Part shown: positions 18,241 through 27,203 of the stretch, piece by piece
Position numbering within the stretch: position 1 is the stretch's first letter
How the letters are laid out: every line of letters starts with the position of its first letter
Source of the DNA: Schumannella luteola
Lineage (GTDB): Bacteria > Actinomycetota > Actinomycetes > Actinomycetales > Microbacteriaceae
Direction: 5' to 3'
Assembly (NCBI RefSeq): GCF_013408685.1
Contig: NZ_JACBZY010000001.1
Span: 1,550,001-1,614,000, forward strand
DNA length: 64,000 nucleotides
Notes under the pieces: generated by a model
Database searches by the model: none
Told to the model about the DNA's origin: nothing
What the model saw: only the letters and a program-made list of their open reading frames with translations
Made by a program: the position numbers and the translations under genes

Positions 18241-19233
18241 ATGGATCTCGACGCCTACTCACATGCGCACGGCCCGAAATGGGATCGCCTGACGCAGCTC
18301 GGCGGGATGCGTCGCCTCGACGGCCGCGAGGCCGACGAGCTGATCGATCTGTACCAGTCGGGCGCGACCGAGCTGTCGACCATGACCTCGACGATGGGGC
18401 GCAGCATCCCCGCCGACCGGCTGTCGCTCGCGATGTCGCGCGCGCGGCTGAAGTTCACCGGTACGCCCGCGAACCCGCTGCGGCAGATCGCGATCTTCTT
18501 CACCGCCTCGCTGCCCGCCGCGCTCTATCGGGTGCGCTGGATCACCTTCTGGGTGACGGTCGCCTGCGTCGCGATCGGGGTCGCCTACGGGGTGTGGCTC
18601 GGCAGCGACCCGCGCAACCTCGTCGCCGTGGTCGGGCAGTCGAACATCGAGGCGTACCCGCAGCAGTTCGTCGACTACTACTCGAACCGCTCCGAGGCGG
18701 CGTTCTCAGGCCAGGTGTGGACGAACAACGCCTTCATCGCGGCGCAGTGCATCGCCTTCGGCATCCTCGGCGTCTGGGCGCCGTACGCGCTGCTGCAGAA
18801 CTCGCAGAACGTCGGCGTCTCGGGCGCGATCATGGCGCACGAGGGGCGGCTCGACGACTTCTTCCTCTACATCGCCCCGCACGGCCAGCTCGAGCTGTAC
18901 TCGATCTTCCTGGCAGGGGCGACGGGCATCCTCATCTTCTGGGCCTGGGTCGCGCCCGGTCACCGCACGCGGGCGCAGGCCCTGCGTGAGGACGGCCGCG
19001 CCCTGTTCACGCTCGTGATCGGCACGACGCTGATGCTGCTGACCTCGGGGCTCATCGAGGGCATCGTGACCCGCCAGGACTGGCCGTGGCCGATCAAGAT
19101 CGGCATCGGCACGGTCGCGCTGCTGGCCTGGCTCTTCTACCAGTGGGTCGTCGGCCGGCGCGCCTTCCGGGCCGGACAGACCGGCGACCTGGAGCGCTTC
19201 GAGGCCGGCGAGGAGAAGCTCGTCGCCGGATGA
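18241..19233 (+). CDS. Stage II sporulation protein M-like membrane protein (DUF95)
   Basis: The product has 330 residues. Residues 1-90 are cytoplasmic with a conserved L-I-D-L-Y-Q start, then about five or six membrane helices between residues 95 and 310, including the F-I-A-A-Q-C-I-A-F-G-I-L-G segment typical of SpoIIM-like proteins. The H-G-Q-L-E-L motif near residue 225 is a family hallmark. In spore formers SpoIIM works with murein hydrolases; in actinobacteria the homologue sits beside RDD and MoxR genes and has no proven role. The start at 18241 is supported by the -10 box; an in-frame GTG at 18217 overlaps the divergent gene. Confidence 0.85.
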   Translation: MDLDAYSHAHGPKWDRLTQLGGMRRLDGREADELIDLYQSGATELSTMTSTMGRSIPADRLSLAMSRARLKFTGTPANPLRQIAIFFTASLPAALYRVRWITFWVTVACVAIGVAYGVWLGSDPRNLVAVVGQSNIEAYPQQFVDYYSNRSEAAFSGQVWTNNAFIAAQCIAFGILGVWAPYALLQNSQNVGVSGAIMAHEGRLDDFFLYIAPHGQLELYSIFLAGATGILIFWAWVAPGHRTRAQALREDGRALFTLVIGTTLMLLTSGLIEGIVTRQDWPWPIKIGIGTVALLAWLFYQWVVGRRAFRAGQTGDLERFEAGEEKLVAG

Positions 19234-19242
19234 CCGGACGCC

Positions 19243-19290
19243 CGGATGAGGCGCCGATCGGATGAGGCGCTGACCGGATGAACCGCTGAG
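19243..19290. repeat. Three tandem 16-bp repeats after the SpoIIM-like gene
   Basis: Copies of CGGATGAGGCGCTGAC at 19243, 19259 and 19275 with few mismatches. The 3' end of the preceding gene (CCGGATGA at 19227-19234, containing the stop) looks like a partial further copy. The array ends at the convergent DUF58 gene. Confidence 0.8.
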
Positions 19291-19292
19291 TC

Positions 19293-20609
19293 TTAGAGCC
19301 GGCCGGCGGCCTTGAGGGCGAGGTAGCGATCGGCGAGGGCCGGCGGCAGCTCCGACGGCGCGGCCGTGACGACCTCGGCGCCGAGCTGGCGGATCGCGGC
19401 CGCGACGCGCGACGCATCCAGCAGGGCGCGCTCGGCGGCGGCGGCGCGGTAGACCTCGTGCCGATCGGCGCGCTGCCGCGTCGCCTCGAGCACGTCGGGG
19501 TCGGTCACCGAGGCGACGACGACGAGGTGCTTGCGCGTGAGCTGCGGCAGCACCGAGAGCAGACCCGCGGATGCGCTGGGGGCGTCGATCGAGGTCAGCA
19601 GCACGACGAGGGCACGCTGCGAGGTGATCGAGCGCACGATGCCGGGAACACCCGTCCAGTCGGCCTCGATCAGCTCGGGCTCGACCGGCGCCATCGTGTC
19701 GACCATGCGGGCGAGCAGCTCGGCGCCGGTCTGGCCCTGCACGCGCCCGCGGATGCGGCGATCGTAGATCGCGAGGTCGACGCGGTCGCCCGCGCGGGAG
19801 GCGAGGGCGGCGAGCAGCAGGCTCGCCTCGAAGGCGGTGTCGATGCGCGGCTCGTCGGCGATGCGCGCGGCGGCGGTGCGGCCGGAGTCGACGATCAGCA
19901 CGACGCGGCGGTCGCGCTCGGGGCGCCAGGTGCGCACCACGAGCTTGAGCGCGCTCGGCAGCAGCGGGTCGCGGCGGCGGGCGGTGGCGCGCCAGTCGAT
20001 CGAGCGCACGTCGTCGCCGCGCACGTACTCGCGCAGGCTGTCGAACTCGGTGCCCTGGCCGCGGATCATCACGCTCGTGCGGCCGTCGAGCTCACGCAGC
20101 CGGGCGAGACGCGAGGGCAGGTGCTTGCGCGAGTTGAACGGCGGCAGCACGCGCACTGCGCCGGGCGCCTGCAGGGTCGCCTGGCGAGCGGCGAGACGCA
20201 GCGGACCGAAAGATCGCACCGTCACGTGCTGGGCGCGGCGCTCACCGCGGCGGAACGGCGTCAGCGTCTGCTGCACCGCGCGGCGCTCGCCGCGGGGGAT
20301 GCTGACCCTGCGTCGCGTCGGCGTCGCGCCGGCCGACGGCGTCCACGCGTCGCGCAGCACCCCGCGCACGCTGCGGCGGCCGGTGTTCGTGACGTAGAGG
20401 GTCGACGAGACCGACTCGCCCAGGCGCATCCGCCCGGGCAGATCGCGCTCGAGCCGCAGCCGCCGCGGCGACCCCGCCAGCACCAGGTCGAGGATCACCA
20501 GCACGACGACGCCGCCCACCCAGATGCCGACCCACTCCCAGCCGCCGCCCGCGATCACGGGCACGACGCCGAGCGCGAGCAGCAGCACGAACCAACCGGA
20601 GACCGCCAT
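19293..20609 (-). CDS. DUF58 domain protein
   Basis: The product has 438 residues. Two membrane helices lie at residues 5-45, followed by a beta-rich region and the DUF58 signature (G-T-E-F-D-S-L-R-E-Y-V-R-G-D-D-V-R-S-I-D-W-R-A-T-A-R around residues 190-216). A von Willebrand A-like fold with V-L-I-V-D-S-G follows. DUF58 proteins are encoded with MoxR AAA ATPases and probably act as their substrate or partner in assembling envelope complexes. It starts 3 nt after the moxR stop, so translation is probably coupled. It is the last gene of the leftward operon. Confidence 0.87.
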   Translation of the reverse strand: MAVSGWFVLLLALGVVPVIAGGGWEWVGIWVGGVVVLVILDLVLAGSPRRLRLERDLPGRMRLGESVSSTLYVTNTGRRSVRGVLRDAWTPSAGATPTRRRVSIPRGERRAVQQTLTPFRRGERRAQHVTVRSFGPLRLAARQATLQAPGAVRVLPPFNSRKHLPSRLARLRELDGRTSVMIRGQGTEFDSLREYVRGDDVRSIDWRATARRRDPLLPSALKLVVRTWRPERDRRVVLIVDSGRTAAARIADEPRIDTAFEASLLLAALASRAGDRVDLAIYDRRIRGRVQGQTGAELLARMVDTMAPVEPELIEADWTGVPGIVRSITSQRALVVLLTSIDAPSASAGLLSVLPQLTRKHLVVVASVTDPDVLEATRQRADRHEVYRAAAAERALLDASRVAAAIRQLGAEVVTAAPSELPPALADRYLALKAAGRL

Positions 20610-20612
20610 GGA

Positions 20613-22808
20613 TCAGATCGGCACCCGCACCTGCTGCAGGATCGACCGCAGCACCGTGTCGGCGCCCACTCCTTCCAGTTCCGCTTCGGGGCGCAGCTGA
20701 ATGCGGTGCCGCAGCACCGGGATCGCCATCGCCTGGATGTGATCGGGGGTCACGCCGGCCGCGCCGGTCATCCACGCCCAGGCGCGCGAGGCCGCGAGCA
20801 GCGCGGTGGTGCCGCGCGGGCTGACGCCGAGCTTGACCGAGGGGCTCGTGCGGGTGGCGCGGGCGAGATCGACGGCGTAGCCGAGCACGTCGGGCGACAC
20901 CGGAACCTGGCGCACGGCGGCCTGGGCGGCGGCCAGCTGCTCGGCATCCAGCACCGGGGTGACGCCGGCCGCGGCGAGATCGCGCGGATTGAAGCCGGCG
21001 GCGTGACGGGTCAGCACCTCGACCTCGGCGTCGCGCTCGGGCAGCTCGAGCACGAGCTTGAGCAGGAAACGGTCGAGCTGCGCCTCGGGCAGCGTGTAGG
21101 TGCCCTCGTACTCGACCGGGTTCTGCGTGGCCGCGACGAGGAAGGGCTCCGGCAGGCGGCGGGTGACGCCGTCGGCCGAGACCTGGCGCTCCTCCATCGC
21201 CTCGAGCAGCGACGACTGCGTCTTCGGGGGCGTGCGGTTGATCTCGTCGGCGAGCAGGATGTTCGTGAACACCGGCCCCTCGCGGAACTCGAAGTCGCCG
21301 CTCTTGGCGTCGTAGACGATCGAGCCGGTGATGTCGCCGGGCATCAGATCGGGCGTGAACTGCACGCGCTTCGTGTCGAGGCTGAGCGCGTGGCTGAGCG
21401 TGCGCACGAGCAGCGTCTTCGCGACGCCGGGAACGCCCTCGAGCAGCACGTGGCCGCCCGCGAGCAGGGCGATCAGCAGGCCCGATACGGCGCCGTCCTG
21501 CCCGACGACCGACTTGGCGACCTCGCTGCGCACGCGCGCGACGGCATCGCGCAGCTCGGCGTCGGAGGCGGCGGGCGGGGTGGATGCGGCCGGGGCCTCG
21601 GTCGGCATGACGGCGTCGGGCACCGCGGGCGCCGCGATGGACGCGTCGGCGGCGAACTCGGCGGGGGCGGCTGCGGCGACGCCGGCGTCAGCGGCGTCAG
21701 CACCGTCGGCTTCCGGCGCGGGCTCGAGATCCGACGCGGGCTGCGCGGCGCGGCGGCCCGACGGGCGCGGCGGCTCTGCGCTGTCGACGCTCGGTGCGAA
21801 GCTCGCGAACTCGGGCGCGACCGGTTCCGTCGGCGCGGCTGCCGGCGAGCCGGGCACGGCGGTCTCCGCGGCATCGAACGAGGCGGGCGCCGTGGCGGCC
21901 GACTCGGATGCAACGGGTTCCGGCGCCCATCCGGACGTGCCGTCCGCGGCGGTGTCGCTCGGCTGCCCGAGCTGCTGGTCCGGCGCCCACGACGAGTCGG
22001 CGGGCGCGTCACTGGCGGCCGGGGGCGTCGCCCAGGCCGGAGCGTCGCTGGAGCCCGCGGTGGCATCCGGCGCGGCGTGAGCTTCGGCCGGAGCCTCGGC
22101 GGCGACGGGAGCCTCGGCGGGAGCCGGAGCCTCGGGGGCGCCCCAGGCGGGTGTTGCGTCAGGGGAGGAAGCCCAGACGGGCGCCTCGTCGACCGGCACC
22201 TGCTGCTCGGGGAGCGGCGCGGGCTGGTTCTCCCACGCCGGATGCTCGGCGGCCGTCGGCTGGTCGGCCGCCGCCTGAGCGGCGTCGCCCTGAGGCGCCC
22301 AGCTCGGCTGCGCGACCCCGGCCTGAGGCTGCTCGGTGTCGACGCGGGCCGACTCGGCGTCGAGACTCGGAGTCTCGCCCTCGACGCGAGGAACTTCGCC
22401 GTCGAAGCTCGGTGCGCCGGCCTCGGGCCAGGTCGCGGGCACGCTGTCGGTCGGGGCCGGCGCCGGCGGCGCGGCCCAGATGGGCTGCTCGGCATTCTGC
22501 GGCGTCGCGGGCTGGGGCGGCGGAGCGGCTGCCCAGTCGGTCCAGGCCGGCGTGGCGGCGGACTGATCCTCGTCGGGCGACTCCGCGCCCACCGAGCTGT
22601 CGGCGGCGGGCGCGCCCCAGGCTGGCGCATCCGCGGTGGTGCTCTCAGCGGCGGTGCTTTCAGCGCCGGCGCCCTCAGCGGCGTCGGCCGGGGCCGCGGA
22701 TGCCTCGTGCGGCTCCGCCGGCTGGGGTGCGGGCTGCTGCGCCCAGGCCGGCTGCTCGCCGTGCTCGTCGCGCTGCTCGTGCCCGTGGGGGTTCTGCGGG
22801 TCGGTCAT
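20613..22808 (-). CDS. MoxR-family AAA ATPase with a 400-residue Pro/Ala/Trp-rich N-terminal tail
   Basis: The product has 731 residues, about twice the usual MoxR length. The AAA core covers roughly residues 415-731: Walker A G-V-P-G-V-A-K-T, Walker B with L-L-A-D-E-I-N-R-T, sensor 1 A-T-Q-N-P, and the P-E-A-Q-L-D-R-F arginine region. The first 400 residues are low-complexity Ala, Pro, Glu and Ser with about eleven regularly spaced Trp in P-A-W-[AGTE] or similar contexts. MoxR proteins are chaperone-like ATPases that assemble or activate partners, here probably DUF58, DUF4350 and DUF4129. The tail is predicted disordered and cytoplasmic; the neighbouring membrane protein has a similar Trp-Pro tail. 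Confidence 0.87.
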   Translation of the reverse strand: MTDPQNPHGHEQRDEHGEQPAWAQQPAPQPAEPHEASAAPADAAEGAGAESTAAESTTADAPAWGAPAADSSVGAESPDEDQSAATPAWTDWAAAPPPQPATPQNAEQPIWAAPPAPAPTDSVPATWPEAGAPSFDGEVPRVEGETPSLDAESARVDTEQPQAGVAQPSWAPQGDAAQAAADQPTAAEHPAWENQPAPLPEQQVPVDEAPVWASSPDATPAWGAPEAPAPAEAPVAAEAPAEAHAAPDATAGSSDAPAWATPPAASDAPADSSWAPDQQLGQPSDTAADGTSGWAPEPVASESAATAPASFDAAETAVPGSPAAAPTEPVAPEFASFAPSVDSAEPPRPSGRRAAQPASDLEPAPEADGADAADAGVAAAAPAEFAADASIAAPAVPDAVMPTEAPAASTPPAASDAELRDAVARVRSEVAKSVVGQDGAVSGLLIALLAGGHVLLEGVPGVAKTLLVRTLSHALSLDTKRVQFTPDLMPGDITGSIVYDAKSGDFEFREGPVFTNILLADEINRTPPKTQSSLLEAMEERQVSADGVTRRLPEPFLVAATQNPVEYEGTYTLPEAQLDRFLLKLVLELPERDAEVEVLTRHAAGFNPRDLAAAGVTPVLDAEQLAAAQAAVRQVPVSPDVLGYAVDLARATRTSPSVKLGVSPRGTTALLAASRAWAWMTGAAGVTPDHIQAMAIPVLRHRIQLRPEAELEGVGADTVLRSILQQVRVPI

Positions 22809-22885
22809 GGAGGCGTTCCTTCGCGATGCGGATCGGTGGTCGGTGCGGTCGGTGCGGCCCGAGGGCCGAGGTCAGTGGTGCGGGA

Positions 22886-24142
22886 TCAGTGGGGCAGTCG
22901 GGCGGCGACGTCGTGCTCGAGCCGTCTCAGCCGGTCGGAGAGGTCGACGAGCTCGCCATCGCTGCGGGGTTCGGTGTCGACGAGCAGGGCGCCGATCTCG
23001 GCGGGCGGGCGTCCGATCAGCTCGGCGACCGCCAGCACGACCTCGGTCACGGTGGCGGCGCTCGGCAGCCCGACGGCGCGGGCGAGCCGGTCGATCGTCC
23101 CCAGACGCAGCGCATCCAGCGCCCGCAGTCGGGCCGACGAGCGCGCGTAGAGCCGCGCCCGTCCCTCCATCGTCTCGCTGGCGCGCACCGTGACGGGGAG
23201 GTTCTCGACCACGAGCGGCCCGAAGCGGCGCCCGCGCCAGAGGATCGCCGCGAAGCCGACGAGGAACAGCAGCACCGCGAGCGGGATGTAGAAGTCGGGC
23301 TGGATGCTGCCTTCGGTCGCCGAGGCGGGCAGATCGCCCAGACCCGGGCGGTACCAGACGAGCTCGTCGCTCTCGCCGAGCAGGTTCAGCACCAGCGCCG
23401 CGTTGCCGACCTGGTCGGCGCCCTCGTTCTGCAGGGCGCGCGAGGCGCCGAGCACCGTGACCTGCGCGCCGTCGTGCTCGGTCTGCACGACGCTGTAGCC
23501 GTTCTTCTCGTCGCCGAGGCAGCGCGCATCCACCGCGTCGGTCGCGCTGTAGGCCTTGCCGGTCACCTCGACGCGTGCGGCGCGCTCGACCGCGGGCAGC
23601 GAGCAGTCCGCCTCGCGCACGCCCGACGCCGCGCCCCGCGCGTTCACCCCGGCGGCGAGCCCGGTGAGCAGGCGCGTGCCCGGCTCGACCAGCACGATGC
23701 GGTCGGCGAGCTCGGGCAGCTGCGCGATCTGCTGCGCCGACAGGATGCTGTTCACGTCGTAGACGAGCAGCGTGGTGCCGGCCGGGTCGCCGGCGGCGGC
23801 GCGGGCGCTGTCGAGGCTGTCGGCGGCGGTGACCGTCACGCCCTGCTGCTGCAGCACCTGGGCGACGGCGCGGGAGCCCTGCGGGCCCGGATCCTCGACC
23901 GAGAAGGGATCGCCCTGCGAGCCGCCGCGGGCGAGCAGCGCGCCGACGAGCAGCAGCACGAGCACCACGACGGCGAGCACGACCCAGCCGGAGGCGCGGC
24001 GCGCGCGGGCGCCGACGGTCGGCGTCAGCGCGACGGCGTCACCGGTGGTCGTGGCTGCGCCGGCGCGCGGGGCCGTGCCGGTCGAGCTCGAGACGGAGCC
24101 CGAGTTCTGACCCGTGGGCGTGCCGGTCTGCGTGGATGTCAT
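22886..24142 (-). CDS. DUF4350 domain protein
   Basis: The product has 418 residues. A short Ser/Thr/Gly-rich N-terminus is followed by a membrane helix at about residues 45-65. The outer DUF4350 domain includes Q-G-S-R-A-V-A-Q-V-L-Q-Q-Q-G-V-T-V and T-L-L-V-Y-D-V-N. A second helix lies near residue 285 and a cytoplasmic C-terminus of about 110 residues ends the protein. DUF4350 genes accompany MoxR, DUF58 and DUF4129 genes. The function is unknown; an assembly factor or client of MoxR is likely from context. It overlaps the DUF4129 gene by 4 nt (ATGA) and is 77 nt before moxR. Confidence 0.84.
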   Translation of the reverse strand: MTSTQTGTPTGQNSGSVSSSTGTAPRAGAATTTGDAVALTPTVGARARRASGWVVLAVVVLVLLLVGALLARGGSQGDPFSVEDPGPQGSRAVAQVLQQQGVTVTAADSLDSARAAAGDPAGTTLLVYDVNSILSAQQIAQLPELADRIVLVEPGTRLLTGLAAGVNARGAASGVREADCSLPAVERAARVEVTGKAYSATDAVDARCLGDEKNGYSVVQTEHDGAQVTVLGASRALQNEGADQVGNAALVLNLLGESDELVWYRPGLGDLPASATEGSIQPDFYIPLAVLLFLVGFAAILWRGRRFGPLVVENLPVTVRASETMEGRARLYARSSARLRALDALRLGTIDRLARAVGLPSAATVTEVVLAVAELIGRPPAEIGALLVDTEPRSDGELVDLSDRLRRLEHDVAARLPH

Positions 24143-24840
24143 CGCGGCACCACCGACACCGGCTCGGCCGCGTCGAGGCGGGGACGGGCGGAGGCCAGCT
24201 CGCGATCGAGCGCGACGAGCCGCTCGTAGTCGTCGCGGCTGCCCGCTCCGCCGAGGTAGCGCACCGCATCGAAGACGGCGGCGCCGTTCGCGAGGCCGTC
24301 GGCCTGGGCAGGGAAGACGGCCGCGGCGCGACGGGCCGCATCCGCCGCCGTCGTGCCGGGCATGAGCGTCACGGCGGTGCGCTCGGTCAGCGCCCGCGCG
24401 ATCGCGCGGAAGCGCTCGCTGATCGCGAGCGGCCAGTCGCCCGCCTTCGCCGCCTGCTCGGCCGCGCGGCGGATGGCAGCCGCATCCCGCTCGTCGCTCT
24501 CGCCGAACAGCCCGCCGCCCGCGAGCCGGCTGCGGCGGTTGAACCGGGGCACGCCCCAGATCAGCAGCGCGATGATCACCGCGACGACGACGGCGCCGAG
24601 GATCAGCAGCACGCCGAGCGGCGGCGCGCCCTCGGCGACCGGCACCTGCAGCGAGTTGAACCAGTCCCAGAAGCGCTTCGCGATGATGTCGAACAGGGTC
24701 GGCTTCGCCGCCTGGTACTCGCTCTTCGCGAGCTCGCGCAGGATCCACTCGCGCGCCTCGGGCCCGTCGGGCGTCACGGGAGGCTCGGCGAGACGGAGGA
24801 GCGCGGGCGCGGCGCCGGCGACCTCGGAGATCAGGCCCAC
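24139..24840 (-). CDS. DUF4129 domain protein
   Basis: The product has 233 residues. It has a short outer segment (E-W-I-L-R-E-L-A-K-S-E-Y-Q), one membrane helix at about residues 75-96, and a cytoplasmic DUF4129 domain with D-W-P-L-A-I-S-E-R-F-R-A-I and A-A-V-F-D-A-V-R-Y-L. DUF4129 is usually found at the C-terminus of transglutaminase-like proteins in MoxR loci; here it is a stand-alone version without the transglutaminase part. It overlaps genes on both sides by 10 and 4 nt, so the five-gene leftward operon is tightly coupled. Confidence 0.84.
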   Translation of the reverse strand: MGLISEVAGAAPALLRLAEPPVTPDGPEAREWILRELAKSEYQAAKPTLFDIIAKRFWDWFNSLQVPVAEGAPPLGVLLILGAVVVAVIIALLIWGVPRFNRRSRLAGGGLFGESDERDAAAIRRAAEQAAKAGDWPLAISERFRAIARALTERTAVTLMPGTTAADAARRAAAVFPAQADGLANGAAVFDAVRYLGGAGSRDDYERLVALDRELASARPRLDAAEPVSVVPR

Positions 24841-26291
24841 GGAGACCCGGAGCTCGGGGGATAGACGGTGCCGCCGGGCGCGGCGGGGCCGGAGCCCGGG
24901 TACTGACCGGGAGCGGCGGGGCCGCCGTGGCCGCTCGGCGCGACGCCTGCCGTGGCCAGCGGCGGCTCATAGGGGTCGCGCAGACCCTCCTGGCCGGCGG
25001 CGCGCGCCTCGACGAAGCGGGCGAGCTCGAGGTCGAGCCCCTCGCGCCGCATCCGCAGGTCGAGGTAGAGCAGCGCCGTCGTCGCCGACAGCATGACCGT
25101 GCCGATCGCGCCGACGACCAGGCTGAGGATGATCGAGGCCGCGTAGACGACGACGATCGTGATCGTCGCGCTCGTCTCGTCGCCGCCGTTCGTGCCCAGC
25201 AGGCCGCCGACGACGCCGAGGATGATGCCGAGCGGGGTCGAGATGATCTGCGAGGCCGCGTAGTAGATGACGTAGACGAGCAGGTAGATGCCGAGCGTCT
25301 TCCAGTACGAGCCGCGGATGAGCGTCCACGAGCGGCGGATCGCGGCCCGCACGCCGAGGCGCTCGAGCGTGATCGCGGAGGGCACGTAGATGAGCTTCAC
25401 GCCCAGCCAGGCGCCGACGACCGCGTAGGCGATCGAGAGGATGACGGCGAGGGCGATCGCGATGCCGATCGCCGTCTCGCCGAGCGATCCGAGCGCGAAC
25501 AGCGCCGCCGCGAAGCCGCCGATCACGACCAGGTTCACGCCCGTGAACAGCGAGACCCAGCCGATCAGGGCGCCGACACGGGGGCGGATGCGCCGCCACA
25601 TCCCGGCGAGTCGCAGGCGCTCTCCGAGGGTGCCGCGCGCGACCTCGAGAGTCACCAGGCCCTGGATGATCGCGGTCACGATCAGGTTCAGCGCCAGGCC
25701 GACGAGACCCGCGACGATGCCCGCGGCGACGCCGCCGGCGATGATCGCATCCTGGTCGGCGCTCGCCGCCGAGTCGACGCGCGAGATGGTCGCCCAGAGC
25801 ACGCCGCCGATCAGCGCCGAGGAGACGATGCCGGCGATCACCTGCAGCAGCAGGGCGATGCCGAAGGTCGGGGCCGGATTGCGGCGCATTACCTGGAACG
25901 TCGCGCCGAGGATCTCGCCGAGGGTGAGCGGGCGCAGCGGCACGAGTCCCGGCTTGGGCGGGGGACGCCAGCTGCCGTTCTGCGGGGCGCCGGGGATGCC
26001 GCCGGGGAATCCGGGGCCGGGCTGCTGGGGCGCTCCGCCCCAGGGCTGCTGAGGAACCGGCTGCTGGGGCGCTCCGCCCCAGGGCTGCTGAGGAACGGGC
26101 TGCTGAGGCACGGGCTGCTGGGGCGCACCGCCCCAGGGCTGCTGCGGGACCGGCTGCTGCGGTGCTCCACCCCACGACTGCTGCGGCGGGCCCGGCTGCG
26201 GCACTCCGCCCCAGCCCTGCTGCGGCGGAGCCGCCGGAGGCTGCTGGTCACCGGGAGACTGCTGCGCTCCCCACCGCTGGTCGTCGCTCAC
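24831..26291 (-). CDS. Multi-pass membrane protein with a Gln/Pro/Trp-repeat cytoplasmic tail
   Basis: The product has 486 residues from the GTG at 26291, which follows GGAGGGG; an ATG at 26351 would extend it into less likely sequence. The first 125 residues are repeats of Q-P-W-G-G-A-P-Q-Q-P-V-P-Q. Then come R-P-L-T-L-G-E-I-L-G-A-T-F-Q-V and about six to eight membrane helices, resembling the glycerophosphodiester phosphodiesterase membrane-domain proteins, without any catalytic domain. A Gly/Pro-rich end follows. It is the first gene of the leftward DUF4129/DUF4350/moxR/DUF58 operon, so it may be the membrane partner of MoxR. Confidence 0.78.
   Translation of the reverse strand: MSDDQRWGAQQSPGDQQPPAAPPQQGWGGVPQPGPPQQSWGGAPQQPVPQQPWGGAPQQPVPQQPVPQQPWGGAPQQPVPQQPWGGAPQQPGPGFPGGIPGAPQNGSWRPPPKPGLVPLRPLTLGEILGATFQVMRRNPAPTFGIALLLQVIAGIVSSALIGGVLWATISRVDSAASADQDAIIAGGVAAGIVAGLVGLALNLIVTAIIQGLVTLEVARGTLGERLRLAGMWRRIRPRVGALIGWVSLFTGVNLVVIGGFAAALFALGSLGETAIGIAIALAVILSIAYAVVGAWLGVKLIYVPSAITLERLGVRAAIRRSWTLIRGSYWKTLGIYLLVYVIYYAASQIISTPLGIILGVVGGLLGTNGGDETSATITIVVVYAASIILSLVVGAIGTVMLSATTALLYLDLRMRREGLDLELARFVEARAAGQEGLRDPYEPPLATAGVAPSGHGGPAAPGQYPGSGPAAPGGTVYPPSSGSPWA
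26018..26170. repeat. Degenerate 36-39 bp coding repeats in the tail of the membrane protein
   Basis: Repeated GCTGCTGGGGCGCTCCGCCC-type units encode the Q-P-W-G-G-A-P-Q-Q-P-V-P tail. Two adjacent units are almost identical, so the copy number may vary between strains. Confidence 0.8.
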
Positions 26292-26358
26292 GCGAGCCCC
26301 TCCACCCGTGTCGTGGCCCCGAAACGGGGTGATCCTCAGCCATGTTTCCACACTCGAC

Positions 26359-26364
26359 TAATCT
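26359..26364 (+). promoter_or_regulatory. Candidate -10 box TAATCT upstream of mtrA
   Basis: TAATCT in the otherwise GC-rich divergent gap would give a leader of about 55 nt before the mtrA ATG. No convincing -35 box is seen. Confidence 0.35.
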
Positions 26365-26426
26365 GAGGGTGAGAAGTCGGCGGGCCCCCGGGGCCGCCCG
26401 CCCCCGAACCCGAAGCGACGAGGTAC

Positions 26427-27110
26427 ATGAACGCGCGAATCCTGGTTGTCGACGACGACACCGCGCTTGCCGAGATGATCGGCATCGTCCTGCGCGCCGA
26501 GGGCTTCGACCCCGCGTTCTGCGCCGACGGGTCGGCGGCGCTCGCCGAGTTCCGTTCCGTGCGCCCCGATCTCGTGCTGCTCGACGTCATGCTGCCCGGG
26601 CGCGACGGCATCCAGGTCTGCTCCGACATCCGCGCCGAGAGCGGCGTGCCGATCATCATGCTCACGGCGAAGACCGACACCTCGGATGTGGTGCGCGGCC
26701 TCGAGAGCGGTGCCGACGACTACGTGGTCAAGCCCTTCAATCCGAAGGAGCTCGTGGCCCGTGTGCGCACCCGACTGCGCCCCAGCCAGCCCGCCGCATC
26801 CGAGACCATCGCCGTCGGCGACCTGATCATCGACGTCGCCGGCCACGAGGTGCGCCGCGGCGAGGATCGCATCAACCTGACGCCGCTCGAGTTCCAGCTG
26901 CTGCTCGCGCTCGCCGCGAAGCCGCAGCAGGTGTTCACCCGCGAGATGCTGCTCGAGCAGGTCTGGGGCTACCACTACAAGGCCGACACCCGGCTCGTGA
27001 ACGTGCACGTGCAGCGCCTGCGCGCCAAGGTCGAGCACGACCCCGACAACCCCCGCATCGTCACGACCGTGCGCGGCGTGGGCTACCGCGCCGGCGGCGG
27101 CGCGGCCTGA
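26427..27110 (+). CDS. mtrA: Response regulator MtrA
   Basis: The product has 227 residues. The receiver domain covers residues 1-120 with phospho-acceptor Asp53 in L-L-D-V-M-L-P-G and the K-P-F switch lysine near residue 102. An OmpR-type winged helix follows, with T-P-L-E-F-Q-L-L and R-V-R-G-V-G-Y-R-A. MtrA controls cell-wall hydrolases, division and osmotic responses in actinobacteria and is phosphorylated by MtrB, encoded next. GAGGT precedes the ATG. Its placement before mtrB and lpqB is the conserved order and makes the name secure. Confidence 0.94.
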   Translation: MNARILVVDDDTALAEMIGIVLRAEGFDPAFCADGSAALAEFRSVRPDLVLLDVMLPGRDGIQVCSDIRAESGVPIIMLTAKTDTSDVVRGLESGADDYVVKPFNPKELVARVRTRLRPSQPAASETIAVGDLIIDVAGHEVRRGEDRINLTPLEFQLLLALAAKPQQVFTREMLLEQVWGYHYKADTRLVNVHVQRLRAKVEHDPDNPRIVTTVRGVGYRAGGGAA

Positions 27111-27163
27111 GCACGGCGGGCCGGGCCGTGGATCTCGGCACGCGTCGCGATGCGGCTCTCGTC

Positions 27164-27203
27164 GTGAACGGGCGCCGCTCGTGAACGGGGGCTGCTCGTG
27201 AAC
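27164..27203. repeat. 17-bp tandem repeats leading into the mtrB start codon
   Basis: GTGAACGGGCGCCGCTC (27164) and GTGAACGGGGGCTGCTC (27181) are followed by GTGAACCGG (27198), the first codons of mtrB. Each unit presents GTG AAC in a different frame; the first two frames end at a TGA overlapping the next unit. Confidence 0.8.

Noticed and set aside
19458-24229. Long plus-strand frames across the MoxR operon
   Set aside because: They give His/Arg/Gly-rich sequence without any recognisable fold, while the minus strand codes DUF58, MoxR, DUF4350 and DUF4129 with overlaps typical of an operon.
26018-26170. CRISPR-like regular repeats
   Set aside because: The repeats are in frame, code a Q-P-W-G-G-A-P protein tail and have no variable spacers.
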